A DNA stretch of 64,000 nucleotides from Dryas octopetala (GCA_963921425.1 OY992835.1:20832001-20896000); one strand, 5' to 3'. Positions 11,638 to 24,399 are shown, numbered from the stretch's first letter. A program made the numbers and translations. Notes: a model not told the origin generated them from the letters alone.

Positions 11638-12730
11638 GTGAGCACTCTCTCTCTCTCTCTCTCTCTCTCTCTAGTTTTGTCCTTTGTTTGGTCGCTGAGA
11701 AAACCGTAGAAAAGGAAAGAAATTTTGTTCGAGTTGACTTGAATTTGTTGCTTTTGATCTAGAAAGGATAGGAAAGCAAAGCCAAGTACTTGTGTTAGGA
11801 TCGTTGAATTTGCTGCCTAGCCTTTCTTTTCCTCTAGGTGTTCTCTTAGGTTCAAGAATTTGTGAGTGGGTTTAATCATAAGCGAAGCAGATTCAACGGC
11901 CAAGTAGATCTTCCATGAAAAAGTAACAATTTTTTTTTTTGGGTTCTCGATTGTTTCTGAATTGTGAAATCTCTGCCTTTCTTTATATTATTGTAATGTT
12001 GTTGTTGTTGCTTGAACGTTGTTTCTTTTTGTAAATTTGGGTATTTCGTTTTAGTAGCTTGGGGATTGGAAACTCTTTGACAAAGGCATGCTTAAAATTA
12101 GTTTAAAATTGATAATGTTCTGACAAAAATAAAGCTTAAAAACTAGGTCTTTTGTGATAAATAAGAAATTTTAATTATAAATTCGCAGTTCTTTATTATT
12201 AATTTTTCTTTGCTTTACTACCAACTGAATATGAATAGTAATATTTCCCAATAATTTATTGTTAAGATTAATCAGTGTAAGGCCTTATAGCTGATTGCGT
12301 TTAATACATGCAGTAGAAACTAGAGGATATGCTTCTGTTAGCAGTTTTCTTAATTCGGAAGTCGCCAGGCCATCTTGATGTAACTGAAATCTGTCTAATT
12401 TCTCACCATATGCTACATTGTTTCTGGGATTTCCTCTTAACAGATAATTGTAATCATTTTTGTGTTCATTGACACTGTTTTCTATTGAGGGTGTGGTGTG
12501 CTTGTTGCTTGTTCTCAACAACGAGAAATATTCATTATTTGTGACAACGTCCTTTTAAAGAAATTGAATATTTCTTTGTTTGGTTGTTCATGTGTGGAGT
12601 GTATTTTCTTGTTTCTGCACATTTACTCTAGTCTCTTCAGATTACGGAATATGGGTTATTCAGGATAGCTTCAAAAAATAATTTAAATGTTACAGTACTG
12701 GTTGCTGATATTTCTTTGCTGTGGTTGCAG
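11638..12730 (+). other. Probable leader intron of the OBERON gene
   Basis: A GTGAGC donor at 11638 and a TGGTTGCAG acceptor ending at 12730 bound a T-rich segment, placing a 1.1-kb intron 18 bases before the ATG. A (CT)n run at about 11645-11672 begins just after the donor. Long leader introns are common in plant regulatory genes and can raise expression; here that is inference. Confidence 0.5.
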
Positions 12731-12748
12731 AAATAGCAGACCTGGTTG

Positions 12749-14722
12749 ATGGGTACATCATCTGGTTCTAATATACACCACCAGCCTTCATCAAAAATGC
12801 TTCCTCCACGTCAGCAACCACGAGCTGGGGGACTACAAACTTCACTGTCCCTTGTCTCTTCAGATGCTCGGCTATCCCCAGAAGAACCCAGATCAAATTC
12901 TGATCACATACGTGAGTCCCCCACTGAGAGTGCCAGTTCTCGAGAAACTTGGCCTACTGCTGATGCCATAATGGCAAAGAAGATGGAGAATGGGAAAGCA
13001 GAAAATGATTGCCCTGAACAGTCAGTCATTCGCCGTCTCTCTAGTGCTGATAAGATATCTCTTCGGGACATAGCGAGAGAGAGAGTAGATATAATCGCTG
13101 AAAAGATGCATCACCTACCTGATGAGTTTCTAGAAGAATTAAAGAACAACGTCCGAGTCATCCTTGATGGGAATGGTGGTTCACAGCAGAGGGAGGAATT
13201 TTTCATTTTGCAGAAGCTTGTTCAGAGTAGAGCTGATTTAACAGCCAAGACATTGATTAGAGCGCACCGAGTACAGCTTGAAATCCTTGTTGCAATAAAT
13301 ACTGGGATTCTGGCTTTCTTGCATCCAAATATCAGTCTCTCTCAAACTTCCCTTATTGAAGTTTTCGTGTACAAGAGATGCAGAAATATAGCATGCCAAA
13401 ACCAGCTTCCAGCTGATGATTGTACGTGTGAGATATGCACCAAAAGAAATGGTTTCTGCAACCTTTGCATGTGTGTAATCTGTAACAAGTTTGATTTTGA
13501 AGTGAACACATGCCGTTGGGTTGGTTGTGATTTGTGTTCTCATTGGACTCACACTGACTGTGCTATTCGTGATGGACTAATATGCATGGGTGCCTCCGTT
13601 AAGAGTGGAGCAGGGCCAACTGAAATGCTTTTCAGGTGCCGAGCTTGCAATCGGACATCTGAGCTACTTGGTTGGGTCAAAGATGTTTTTCAACATTGTG
13701 CACCTGCCTGGGAACGGGAGGCTCTGACGAGGGAGCTTGATTTTGTTAGTAGGATTTTTCATGGAAGTGAAGATCCTCGAGGGCAAAAACTCTTCTGGAA
13801 GTGTGAGGATCTCAAAGAAAAATTAAAAAATGGAGTTGCAGAGTCAACAGCAGCTTGCAGAGCAATATTGAAGTTTTTTCAAGGTACATATTGGTTTGAA
13901 GCATTTTAGTTTATCTCTCCCACTTGGTGTCAAATTTGATTTTCGTTACTGTCTATTCATGGTTTAAGGAATAGTTAAACTCCAACTGTAGGATAAATCT
14001 TTGTGGAATTCTGGTTTGGTTCCAATATCTGCATACTGTGTTTATCCTTTTTTTTTATTTTTTATTATCTATATTGTCCTGATGTGAAGTATGTCCTTAA
14101 TGAAGAGCTTGAGGTAGACTCTCCAAAGAGCCTGGAAAATGGGGAAGGTGGACGGCTAATAGCCCCACAGGAGGCTTGTAATCGAATTGCTGAAGTGGTG
14201 CAGGAGGCCATAAGGAAGATGGAAATGGTGGCTGATGAGAAGATGAGAATGTACAAGAAAGCCCGAATGGCTGTTGAGGCTTGTGACCGGGAACTCCTGG
14301 ACAAGGCCCGGGAAGTTCAAGATCTAAAGCAGGAGAGGCAAAAAAAGAAGCTACAAATTGAAGAGCTGGAGAAAATTGTGAGGCTCAAACATGCAGAGGC
14401 GGATATGTTCCAACTCAAGGCCAATGAGGCAAAACGAGAGGCTGAGAGGCTCCAGAGGATTGCTCTTGCCAAGTCAGATAAATCAGAGGAAGAATATGCT
14501 AGCAGTTACCTAAAACAACGATTGAGTGAAGCTGAGGCAGAGAAGCAGTATCTATTTGAGAAGATTAAACTGCAAGAGAGTTCACGGGCATCCCAGAACA
14601 GTAGTGGTGGTGACCCTTCTCAGATGCTGATTTATTCGAAAATGCATGACCTGCTTTACAACGCTGCTCCTAAGGCTGACTGCCTGCCAAATGAACGCCA
14701 TCCTTTCAGAAAAAATACCTGA
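12749..14722 (+). CDS. OBE1: OBERON-type PHD-finger protein
   Basis: Nuclear chromatin reader needed for meristem identity in Arabidopsis, where OBE1 and OBE2 act redundantly. Two exons, 12749-13883 and 14106-14722, join in phase 1 and give 583 residues. The start MGTSSGSN matches the family start and is the first ATG after the leader intron. Order of parts: Ser/Pro-rich N-terminus; the conserved block from ISLRDIARERVD (about 111) to FVYKRCRNIACQNQLPADDC; a Cys/His PHD finger at about residues 225-300 (CEICTK, CNLCMCVICNKF, GCDLCSHWTHTDC, FRCRAC); LLGWVKDVFQHCAP; then a long charged coiled coil (about 390-540) containing RIAEVVQEAIRKME and LKQRLSEAEAEKQYLFEKIK; and the terminal motif NERHPFRKNT. 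I cannot tell OBE1 from OBE2, and this gene may correspond to both. Confidence 0.92.
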
Positions 14723-17700
14723 GGAATGCTTTCTAGTATGCTCTGTATTATTTTAACTCATACAATACTAATGGTACTTTCTTTGGTGAACTAGTGTGAA
14801 TGCGGTGACTCTTGTTTAATATGACCTGTGGGCATTTTATGGCATCTATCTATGAAGACTGATAGTAAAGCAATGAATTTGGGATCTAACCGGATTACCT
14901 TTCCCATGTGTATATAAATATGTGTTTTGGTGATTGTTTTGGGCCTGATCTATTTTAAACATATATTTCTATTATTAGAGAAAATTTTACAGTAAACAGA
15001 ATGGGGTGCTTTATTATTATTATTATTTTCTTCATTACAGTAGTTACCTCATGAAGTGGACAGAAGGGTCCAACTTAAGCATTTATCTTAATATAACTGG
15101 AACCACTTCGAACCAGCTTTATTTGGCTCAGTGCTGTGCTGGGGTCATCTTTAGGTCAGTAGGTGGAGAAACTTTGTTATCTTTCTCTGGAGGAACCATG
15201 AGTTCTTGATCAAGGGGTAAGGTTACTGAAACCATAACAAAGTTGTCATGGTATTAGCACCATTGTAGAGCTTACACACACATTGGGAGTGACAATTTTG
15301 GTATTGTTTACAAATAGGCCTGATCTTCTGGAATTGGTTATGCTGATGTCCTTGCACCTTGCTGCCGATGTTTGATGGAACCAGAGTTCCATTTTAGTGC
15401 TGTTGGCATTGAATGGCTGAAGATGAACTCTGGGAGATGGTCTGGAGTGATTGCAGTTTCTGATAACTCCTGATCATTTGGCATGAAGAAAGTTATATTG
15501 GTATCTTTCAGTGAATCAGAGAGATGCTGCTGTTTATGATCTTAAGGAGGATAACAAATCCATTGTAATCCATCTCAGCCATGGCTGCCTGCAGATGGGT
15601 TTGGTTGACCAGATTTGCGGACTGAGAATCCCCAACTGCAAACGTAGAAGGATGCAAAACCAGAAAGCCATTGGGTACAAATTGGGTGCAACTCTTTGAA
15701 CTGCTGATGTAATGGGATGGTATAGAATTTATAGCTCGGTTTGCATTTCATGCTTTTCTGACCAGCAACCAAAGATGATGGATGGAATGTTTGGGTACAT
15801 GCATTTTGTATAGGGGTTTAGTTGGAAGGTGATCATTGCATGGACATGTAGTATTTTATTTCATTTCTTTGTTTTTTCATTGTTCTTTCACTATTTTATC
15901 TTTTTATGGTGTACTTCATTGCCAAGAAGGTATAGATTTCGAGCTCAAAACTTTGTTCTCTCCTTCCTGAAGGCTAATCAGTGATCAAACGGAGGATTAG
16001 CCAAAGCAAATGACAAAACTTGGATTGAGATTGTTCCAATGTTTGGACACTACTAGTTTTGTAATTGCTGACCAAAAATATTTATAAGAGAAATATTGTT
16101 CTCAGTACAGGATAAGTGATAACCAGATTACTACCTACTATTTTCATAAAATATTTGAAGGATACTAATTCTGAGTTATGATAGTACAATGTTGACCCTT
16201 TCATGCAAGTGGGCTGAATTCAAATATCAAGTCACTAGTAGGCTTAAATATGATTAAATGGTTGTTGTGTGATTGTTATCATCTTCTGCTTAAGAAAATC
16301 CAAGCTTTGAACTTCAATTTGGCTGATTGCAATGTGTGAACTTCAGTTTTGACAAAAAAATAAAGGGTAAGGTCACAAATAGCTAGGTCCATAATCCATA
16401 TAGTTAAGGACAGAATTGAAGATTGCAATCTTTCAAAGCTCACTTTTAAAATGAACCAAGATAAGAAGAGCAACATCATGCATGCATGATGCATGAAAAT
16501 GGACCCAAAGAGATGGGTTGCCTTTCAACATTAACTTTATATTAAAAATGAGAGACTTTTTAAGGTTATGGTCGGTCATATATCAACATTAATAAAAGTG
16601 AATCTACGTTGATATCCTATCAATGCCAAATTAGGAGCAAACTGCAGGCCTGAAGTAGTTGTTTTGTGGTGAGATTAACAACCATGCATACGATTAATGT
16701 TTCATCTCTTGTCCTTACCTTGATTAAATTTTCTACCTTCTGGCAAAGGCCGCATTAACATGACCGATTTTCTTAATCTAAAATTGTTATATCACGTTAT
16801 TATGTTAATATAGTATAATTCATCATTCAAAGATATTATGTATTTAATTGAATAATTTATCTCAGTTATAATACAAAAATTTCTTTAAATGGGTAATCAT
16901 ACTAAATCAATATTCTTTCAAAAAAAAAAAAATCATACTAAATCAATATAATGACATAGCATAACCATTTTTTAGAATTTTCTCTTAAAAATAAGATATT
17001 ATAAATTTTTTAACTGTTACTTAGTGCTTAATGGATATGGTTTTAATAAGGAAAGCAATGGATATGAGAATAGAATATTCTAGGAATTCCTGTTAAATAA
17101 TTGTTAGTTCAAAGTTATTCTTGTTGATAAAATGATTGTCCCAAAGTTAATAATTAAATCAAGCATTATTCGTATAATCTATGAAATAGTGTAGTTGGAT
17201 TGGCTAGCTGTAACGTGAACATTAGGACAATGTTCATTATCCGAAAGCCATTTTTAACATTCTTTTTCATAGGAATCCTTGTATTATTAGAAATCAATTC
17301 CTTGTTTTGAATGAAAGTCGTTTCAAAATCTATAAGTTCCAATGCAGTTAAAACTTAAAAAAATAGTTGTAGGGAAATGCTACAAATTAACAATTGATTA
17401 AGGTATAAATTTTTATTGATAGAGCAAATAGTAAAAGGATATTAGGCATATCATAGCATAAGAAAATTTTGAAATATAAACATATATGACTAGCAACTAC
17501 ATTTTTAGTCTTTAAATTTTGATTGATATACTTTTTTATACTAAAATACAAATTTATAAATTGTAATTTTTTTATATGCCATACGAGATTATGTTATAGA
17601 CGAATTTTATTCTACATATAAAGAATAATATTGAATTTAGGTTTAATGGATCCATCAGTGGGGTTTTTTTTTTTTTTTTCTTTCTGGTATTTGCATAATT

Positions 17701-17911
17701 TTGTAAAAACTAAAAACCAGCCACAAAGACTACGTGAACAAGGGAGTAAGGGACTATCATTATTGTATTGTAGGCTTCGTAACTATATGTTCTTGTAATG
17801 GACAGGACAGCTATTCATAAAGTAAATGGGACATCCCATCAATTGGGAAGCCGAATTTGAATCATTAATGACAATTTTGCTTGCAGGAAACGCTTTTGCT
17901 TCTTCTTCTAC

Positions 17912-17946
<35 letters not shown>

Positions 17947-18627
17947 AATGTGAAAGGGGCAATTTGTATTTCGATAACTATGTTTAACCTAGGTGACATA
18001 TATATAAATAAACCCAAAAAAAAAAACAAAAAGGTGACATATATATGTAGGTAGGCAGGTAAGCCTGGTATTTATATTATCTGATTATTATTGGAGTTGT
18101 TGGAACTTGGAAGAATTTGAACAGTTTGGAGACAACTAAAATTAATCATTGACAAATGAGTGAATAAACATCTAAAGGCACATTAAAAAAATGATGGGTG
18201 TAGTGTATATGATTATATAAATTTAAGAAATTAAGTAATATTACTTGGATAGTTGGATGTGATGATTGTGATCTGTGACTGCCAGGCTTGAAGAATTATC
18301 AATTATAGTTAAACATTGGATTTGGAAAGACCTAAATACACATTCAATACACCAAATTTGAACAGAAAAACCTGTTTTTTGTTCAAAGATTTTGTTGCAT
18401 AGTCTGGAGTTCATAATTTGTTTCTCTTCTTTCCCATTTTTCTTCAAGCAGAGGGGTGAAACACATGGTATGTGTGCTGCCTCAAAATTAATAAACATAT
18501 TATCTTACACTTTTGTTTTATGAAGAGTAATATTATCACACTTATGTAACATGCATAGATCACGTTGATAAATGGTAATAAATAATAATTCATACAGCTT
18601 TGCCATCATACTCCACCTGCAAAATAA
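14723..18627. other. Gene-poor intergenic stretch
   Basis: The 3' untranslated region of the OBERON gene, then 3.9 kb without a supported gene. From about 15050 to 15720 the base composition is more balanced and short frames occur, but no domain or splice pattern emerges; it could be an extended 3' region or a non-coding transcript. The rest is AT-rich, with a (TA)n run near 17924-17946. A tiny poly(A) insertion lies at 16914-16930. Confidence 0.5.
16914..16930 (+). mobile_element. Ultra-short poly(A) retro-insertion with 19-base target duplication
   Basis: The inserted bases are TCTTTC followed by eleven A. They are flanked by a perfect 19-base direct repeat starting AATCATACTAAATC, at 16895-16913 and 16931-16949. 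A poly(A) tail with a long perfect target-site duplication is the signature of LINE-driven insertion; here almost nothing but the tail was copied. Confidence 0.6.
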
Positions 18628-18996
18628 GAGTTAATTACACTTACACTCTCTGAGTTTTATTGCATTTTCATATATACCTCCTAGAATTTTAAAAATTACA
18701 CATACACTCCATGAGATTTCAAAACTGTTGCATATAACCCCCATAATAAGACGAAAAATGATGAGAAATTATGCAAAAAGGCATGCTAAAGGGTTAAATG
18801 GCCTAATAAGATTACTTAAGGTGTAAGGTCCAACCTCAATACAAATATTTTCTTTTTTATTTATTAATTTTTTTTTTTGTAGGGGTTATATGCAATAATT
18901 TTGAAAGCTCATGGGTTGCATGTGTAATTTTTGAAACCCCAGGAGGTGTATGTGAAAAGACGATAAACTTCAGTCGAGTGTAAGTATAATTAACTC
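18628..18996. mobile_element. MITE-like element with about 115-base inverted repeats
   Basis: The left arm (18628-18743, starting GAGTTAATTACACTTACACT) and the right arm (18880-18996, whose complement starts GAGTTAATTATACTTACACT) are inverted copies, including the shared words AAAAATTACACAT and TTGCATATAACCCC. The 136-base middle is AT-rich. There is no open frame of note. I cannot define a target-site duplication, so the superfamily is unassigned. Confidence 0.65.
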
Positions 18997-20371
18997 TAGC
19001 TTTTGGACCCTGAAAACTAATTCTATACCCTTTTAAGCAAACATATATGCATATATACCCATTGGAGAAGAGAAGGCTCTAAAGAATAGCAATATGCTGG
19101 GTTTCAAAGTGGGCTATATATACAAACAAGCAATGGCTGTAAAATTTCTGGAGTAATTTAAAGTGGATACCTCCGGTGCTGTTTGTAGTGCTTAATTTGG
19201 GACATCTTTTCAACTTATTAAAGTCTGATTAATAATTAAGAAGATAACTTAATTTTGTATTATGGATCATGAATTCATGATTAACATTCATGGGACTGCC
19301 TGCAACAACAATCTTATCCCACTCTACCCCACCATGCATCTACCCCTCACATGCCACACAAAGTTAGATCCATCTACAGCACTTTCCCAAGAAAGGTAGA
19401 GAAAATTTTATTCCAACTTTATTATTTGGATGATGCCTCAAAATTGATTGACTCACCTTAACTTATTATGAGACTTAATTAATTTACGATAAGTATATTA
19501 TTGTTGCGGTAAATTTGACATCATTAGACGATGTCTCAAAATTTAATTATTCAAAATTTCTTAATTTATAGCACTGTTATGATTTTTAAAGTTATTTACT
19601 AAATAATGTGACAATGTTTCACATATTAATTCAAATTTTTTGGTGATGGAGTGTAGTAAAACTTTTAATCAAAATATATATAAGAAGGCTTAATCAAGTA
19701 TGACATAAATAGAAAATAGTATTCCTCCCCAAGTTATTCTCTTCACTGCAACCAAACAAATCGATCAAGAATCCCATCTCTGAAAGAAGAAACTTGTTGG
19801 AGCTTTTTCCCTTCTCATTTCTTCACTGTTGTTTGGCTATACCATAATTGTAGTAGTAGGAAAATGCTTGAAAAAGTCTCTTTATCTTCTTCTAGCTAGA
19901 CTTCCTTTTAGCCAAAGGTAACGCATGGCCATTTCTATGTACCATTGGCATTGGCATCAATAGTGCGACATGGAGATCGATGAAAAGGAGCCCATTCATG
20001 CATGCCAAATACAATAAAAAACTTAAATAATTTCAACACAGACTTTTGACAACCACAAAATTAATTCACCATGAACTTAAGACTTTAGCATAGATTTATC
20101 TATTTAAGTTGGATGGGTCATAGCTGTGTTGGGAGACCAACCCAACATACTAAATTTGTATTCAAGTTTGAGTTGAACTTAAATCGATGAGGTTGATGAG
20201 TTCATAAAACATGCTCAACTTGTCAATTGTTCAAAACTTCAAATTGATTAAATTTTGAGTTTACTTTTTATAACTTAAAATTGGAAAGCTAAACCTTAAG
20301 GCTATATGCACATTTATGTTGTTATGGTTAGAAGTTTGAACCAACTCATTTTTGAAGAGTTGTAACCATTA
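18997..20371. other. Gene-poor intergenic stretch
   Basis: AT-rich sequence between two transposons, with no supported gene, RNA or repeat structure. Confidence 0.5.
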
Positions 20372-21090
20372 GGGGTGTACATAACCCAATGCAACCCGAC
20401 CAACCCAACCAAAATGGGTTTGGTTGGGTTGGTTTGGTTTCTAACACTCAATTTAGAGAAGTTGGTTTATAACCCGACCAATCCGACCTCAAATGAGTTG
20501 GTTAGCGGGTTGAGGTTCCACATAACCGATCAAACCCGACCCAATCCGACCAAAAAAAAATTAAATTAAATATTTACATGTCTAGTTTCTCATCTCACCT
20601 TGTTTAGAATGGTCAAAGACTCAAAGCAATAAGAACTTATTTCATCTTCCCTAGTTTCATGGCCTATGTTCTTTAATATCATAATAAGTTAATATTAATA
20701 TTTTACATAACTTTATTCTTTAATATATTAATATTAATGTTTCACATATATGACTTTATTGTTTTACATGTGATTGTAATTGTTCCACCGTAAAAGCAGA
20801 CATACACTAAATTGAGTATATGTGTAGAAAATAGAGACATTAATTTTATAACTTAAAGACAGTTTCATTCATTTCTAATTTGGACCTAAATTTTAATTAT
20901 ATTTTGAAACATGCCCAAACTGATCAAACAAACCAACCCAATCCAACCCTACTTTAATTGGTTTGGTTTGGTTCAATTGTTTCACCTTAATGGGTTGGTT
21001 TGGTTTGAAAAATCACCAACCCGAAAGTATTAGTTTGATCTACAATTTAAAAGCTAAACCGAACTAAACCGATCCGTGTTCACTACTAAT
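20372..21090. mobile_element. hAT-like non-autonomous DNA transposon
   Basis: Flanked by a perfect 8-base direct repeat, AACCATTA, at 20364-20371 and 21091-21098. The left end reads GGGGTGTACATAACC; the complement of the right end reads ATTAGTAGTGAACACGG, an imperfect inverted match. Both subterminal regions are packed with AACCCGACC/GGTTTGGTTGGG words in both orientations, the usual arrangement in plant hAT elements with ends of the AGGGGTGTAC type. The 719-base body has an AT-rich centre and no transposase. The frame at 20375-20569 comes from the subterminal repeats. Confidence 0.65.
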
Positions 21091-23657
21091 AACCATTACT
21101 CGCACAAGTGCACAACATAGCTAGAGAGCTTTAATCCAAGAAAAAAGAAAAAAAAAAGAGAAAAAGAACTTGCTTCGAATCTTCGATATATTTAATTAGA
21201 AAAAAAAAGAAAGATTTTTAAAGTGAAAGTCAACATCATCGTCTATTCCGATTTGTTTTTGGCGCAAGAGACACATGGTCTGGATTCTCTTGAAGTATCA
21301 CACATTCACACCCCTATACACAATTACAAAATTGCCATCAATGTTTACACCAACACAGCAAAGCCACGAGACTCTTTTGCGAAAAAGTGGAGAGACCTTT
21401 TTGGTCATTTTCAGCCGAAACGTGTTGTAGATTTGTCGGGTAGTAAATGGGTTTGTCTGTCGGGTCAGCTTTGGCCACATACGGTTTTAAGTTTAACCGG
21501 AACAGAAACGTTCAGTGGGACCCACTCCCTATCTCACGTTGATGACGTGTCGCGCTGAGATTCTTTCCTGGGTTTTCTCTCTCTGTCTTGAGGGTTTTTA
21601 TAATGTGCGGTAAAAGTTGGAAAAGATGGAAACGTTATTTGTCAGAAGCAGCTGTCGTGGGCCCCCACCCAATTTCGTCACGACTCCCGAAGATCTGAGC
21701 TCAAAATCGGAGCCGAGGATTTGGACTTTGGCGTCTAGTACGCCGCTAACACCATGTTTCGCTCAGCAATAAAATAACCACAGAAGAGTTTTTTCTCTCT
21801 GTCTTTTTTTTTTTTTTAATATTATTATTTTTAGGAAAAAGAAAAAAAAAAGAAGCTTAAACTATAATTCTATTAACAATAAGTGAGAAATGTAATAATA
21901 GATAACAGAATATGCCACACCAGCCCTAATAATAATATACAGTTTTTTGGTCCTATACTCCTATGCCAATGCAATATAATGTATAATTATATGTAGACAG
22001 TTGTCATATGATTAAAAAATAGTGCACATCTCTCATAAGTTTAGCTTACCTAGGAAAAAAGTGAGAAATCAAGAGTTAAAATCATTAACATGAATGCCCA
22101 CCAAAGTAAATCTTCATTGGGAGAAGAAGGCACATAGTGGTGGGTCTAAAGTCCAACTGGATAAAGTGATTTTGGAGCCTTAAATTTTTTGCCAAATAGA
22201 ATGAGGAGGCATTTTAGATGTACTTGGTAGTTTCAGTCATTAGAAGTGAAAATAAAAGTATAAAAGATAAAAATAGTGAAGCATTTGATGCCATCACGTC
22301 AAACGGTCAAAGTGGCTTGAAGCATCTACTTTCTTCTTCCTTCTTTTTTTTTTATTAAGGATATCTAAATTTAAATTCAATCTTACTCACCATCCTATGT
22401 TTTTTTTTTTTAAATCCATCCTATCCTTTTTTACGACTTAATGAACATATGACACAAATCAATATTATGATAAAGATAAAATTAGGTTTTCAAAACAAGA
22501 GGTTTTATCTAATATGAGATGTAAATGTAGAATATGAGAGAGGCATTTGAATTTGATGATGCAATATTTGGAAGCTTATTGTGGAACGATCAAAGTTTAT
22601 GGTGATCACATCTCGTATTTTTCGTCACACATTTTAGAATTATTATTTAAATTAAATTAAGTTAAGAAAATGCAGCCTAATAATTTTAATAATAGAACCA
22701 GAAAATAAAAAAGATTCAAATGGGTAAAAAGAAGGTACAATGGTTAATGGACAAGGTCAATGCTTCACAACTAACATACGCCCACTTGAGAGACAAAAGC
22801 TATGATGTTTAGTTGTATACTCCAAAATACAGAGTTGTACAATGCAAGGCCAAAAGTGTTGTACAATATAGAGTTGATGACTTTTTGTTTTTCTTTTCTT
22901 TTGTTTTTTTGTTTGGTTGAGTTGTGTCTCAAATATATGTCACATGATTATATAGACCTGTTATCACTTAAGCAAGTCTCTCAATGAATAAAATAGCTTC
23001 TAATGATGGTCAAACTAATCATGGTTTTGATTTAAGAGATTAATTTAAAGGCTGCTTTGTTTGAGTCCCATTATTTGTGCATTCTCATTATGAATTATTA
23101 TTCCATTATATTTTACATTGGTGGGTAAAGTATATAGCCGACACCACATTTTCATAGATGCCCACATCATTAATATATCTTCCAAACACACAGCGGCAGA
23201 TTAAGAATCTTCACACACTAGGGTACATCGTGCATGGTACCCATTAACTCATTTCCCGAGTAATTGCCGATTTTTTACCCATATGTGATATGTTGGTGAA
23301 ATCATAATTATTAGAAATAACAATACAATAATCGCAATTTATTTTATATATTTGTGTCATGTTGTGGTAGTCTGGTAGATGACAGATACTATTTTAATAA
23401 TTATAAGAAAAATAAAAGTAAGAGTGATTTTGTGAGTGAAATTATGAAAATTTATGTTATGTTCACGAAAAACCAAATCTGACTAGATTTTGGTGGTAGA
23501 AGCTCCTTAGAGAACAAAATTGTGTTACAAACAATTTGAGATGTATCTGTTATTGATGTTTAACTGATGACTTGTCCAGCATTTCTAACCCGGCAATTTA
23601 CTCTGTTAGTTTCGTTTTGTTGTTTGAGTCATAGCATGCTACATTATAAAAATAAAA
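21091..23657. other. Intergenic, no supported gene
   Basis: A moderately GC-rich stretch at about 21350-21770 contains CACGTT/GACGTG words and a C/T-rich tail, resembling a promoter-leader region, but no coding sequence follows it. The frame at 21223-21558 has no recognisable motif. The remainder is AT-rich. Confidence 0.45.
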
Positions 23658-24399
23658 GGGCATAAATTTAATTTAGACACATAATTATATATGTTATTTC
23701 AACGGAGTCTATGAATTTTCAAATATTTCAAATATACACATGATTTATTATGTAAATTGAAAAATAAAATTTCGTCCATCAATTTATTGAAAGATCAGTT
23801 AAATGTCAGCTTGACTTTTGCTAACGGGGATTAATTGGCGACGTGGCACCAATTCATCATACATTTCCCGCCAAATGAGCAACACATGTCCACTTGACAC
23901 AGGCCCACACACCCATCACCTCCTTCCCGCTCGTCGAACGCTCTCCTGACCATTTAGTCTCCAAAAAACATCACGTTTTCCCTCAAATTCGAATATAAAT
24001 CTCTCACTTGTGTTCAACGAGTGAGAAAGAGATGATGAGTTTGTGGACCCGTGTCAGGGGTTAGGTGGACCTGTATCGCTCATTTGGCAGGAAATGAGCG
24101 ACACGGGTCCACCTAACCCCTGACACGGGCCCACAAACTCTCACTTTCTCTATTATTATTAAATTGTGGGTCCGTGTCGCTCATTCGGCGGGAAATATTT
24201 GCTGAGATAGCGCCACGTCATCAAGTAATCCCGGTCAGCAAAAGCCAATCTGTCATTTAACTGATCTCTCAACGAATCAATGGACAAAAATTTATTTTTC
24301 AATTTAGATAATAGATCGGGTATATATTTGAAATATTTTAAAATTCATGGACCCGTTGAAATAGCTTATATAGTTATGTGTCTAAATTGAATTTATGCC
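23658..24399. mobile_element. MULE-like non-autonomous transposon with about 235-base inverted ends
   Basis: The left arm (23658-23892) and right arm (24166-24399) are inverted copies: GGCATAAATTTAATTTAGAC at the left against a complement GGCATAAATTCAATTTAGAC at the right, and similarity continues to TTTCCCGCC-A/G-AATGAGC. A 9-base direct repeat, AAAATAAAA, lies on both sides (23649-23657 and 24400-24408), the length made by Mutator-like transposases, though it is low-complexity. The interior carries a second, nested hairpin (24037-24140). No coding frame remains, so it must have been moved by another element. Confidence 0.75.
24037..24140. repeat. Near-perfect 49-base internal hairpin in the MULE-like element
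   Basis: Arms 24037-24085 and 24092-24140 are inverted copies with three mismatches in 49, separated by a 6-base loop. The arms contain ACCCGTGTC and GCTCATTT words that also occur at the inner ends of the element's terminal repeats, so the hairpin probably arose by duplicating that part. Confidence 0.8.

Noticed and set aside
15006..15772. Short frames downstream of the OBERON gene
   Set aside because: No domain, frames change repeatedly and splice sites do not rescue a longer product; possibly transcribed but not shown to code.
21223..21558. Open frame of 111 codons in a more GC-rich stretch
   Set aside because: No recognisable motif; the composition suits a promoter or leader better.
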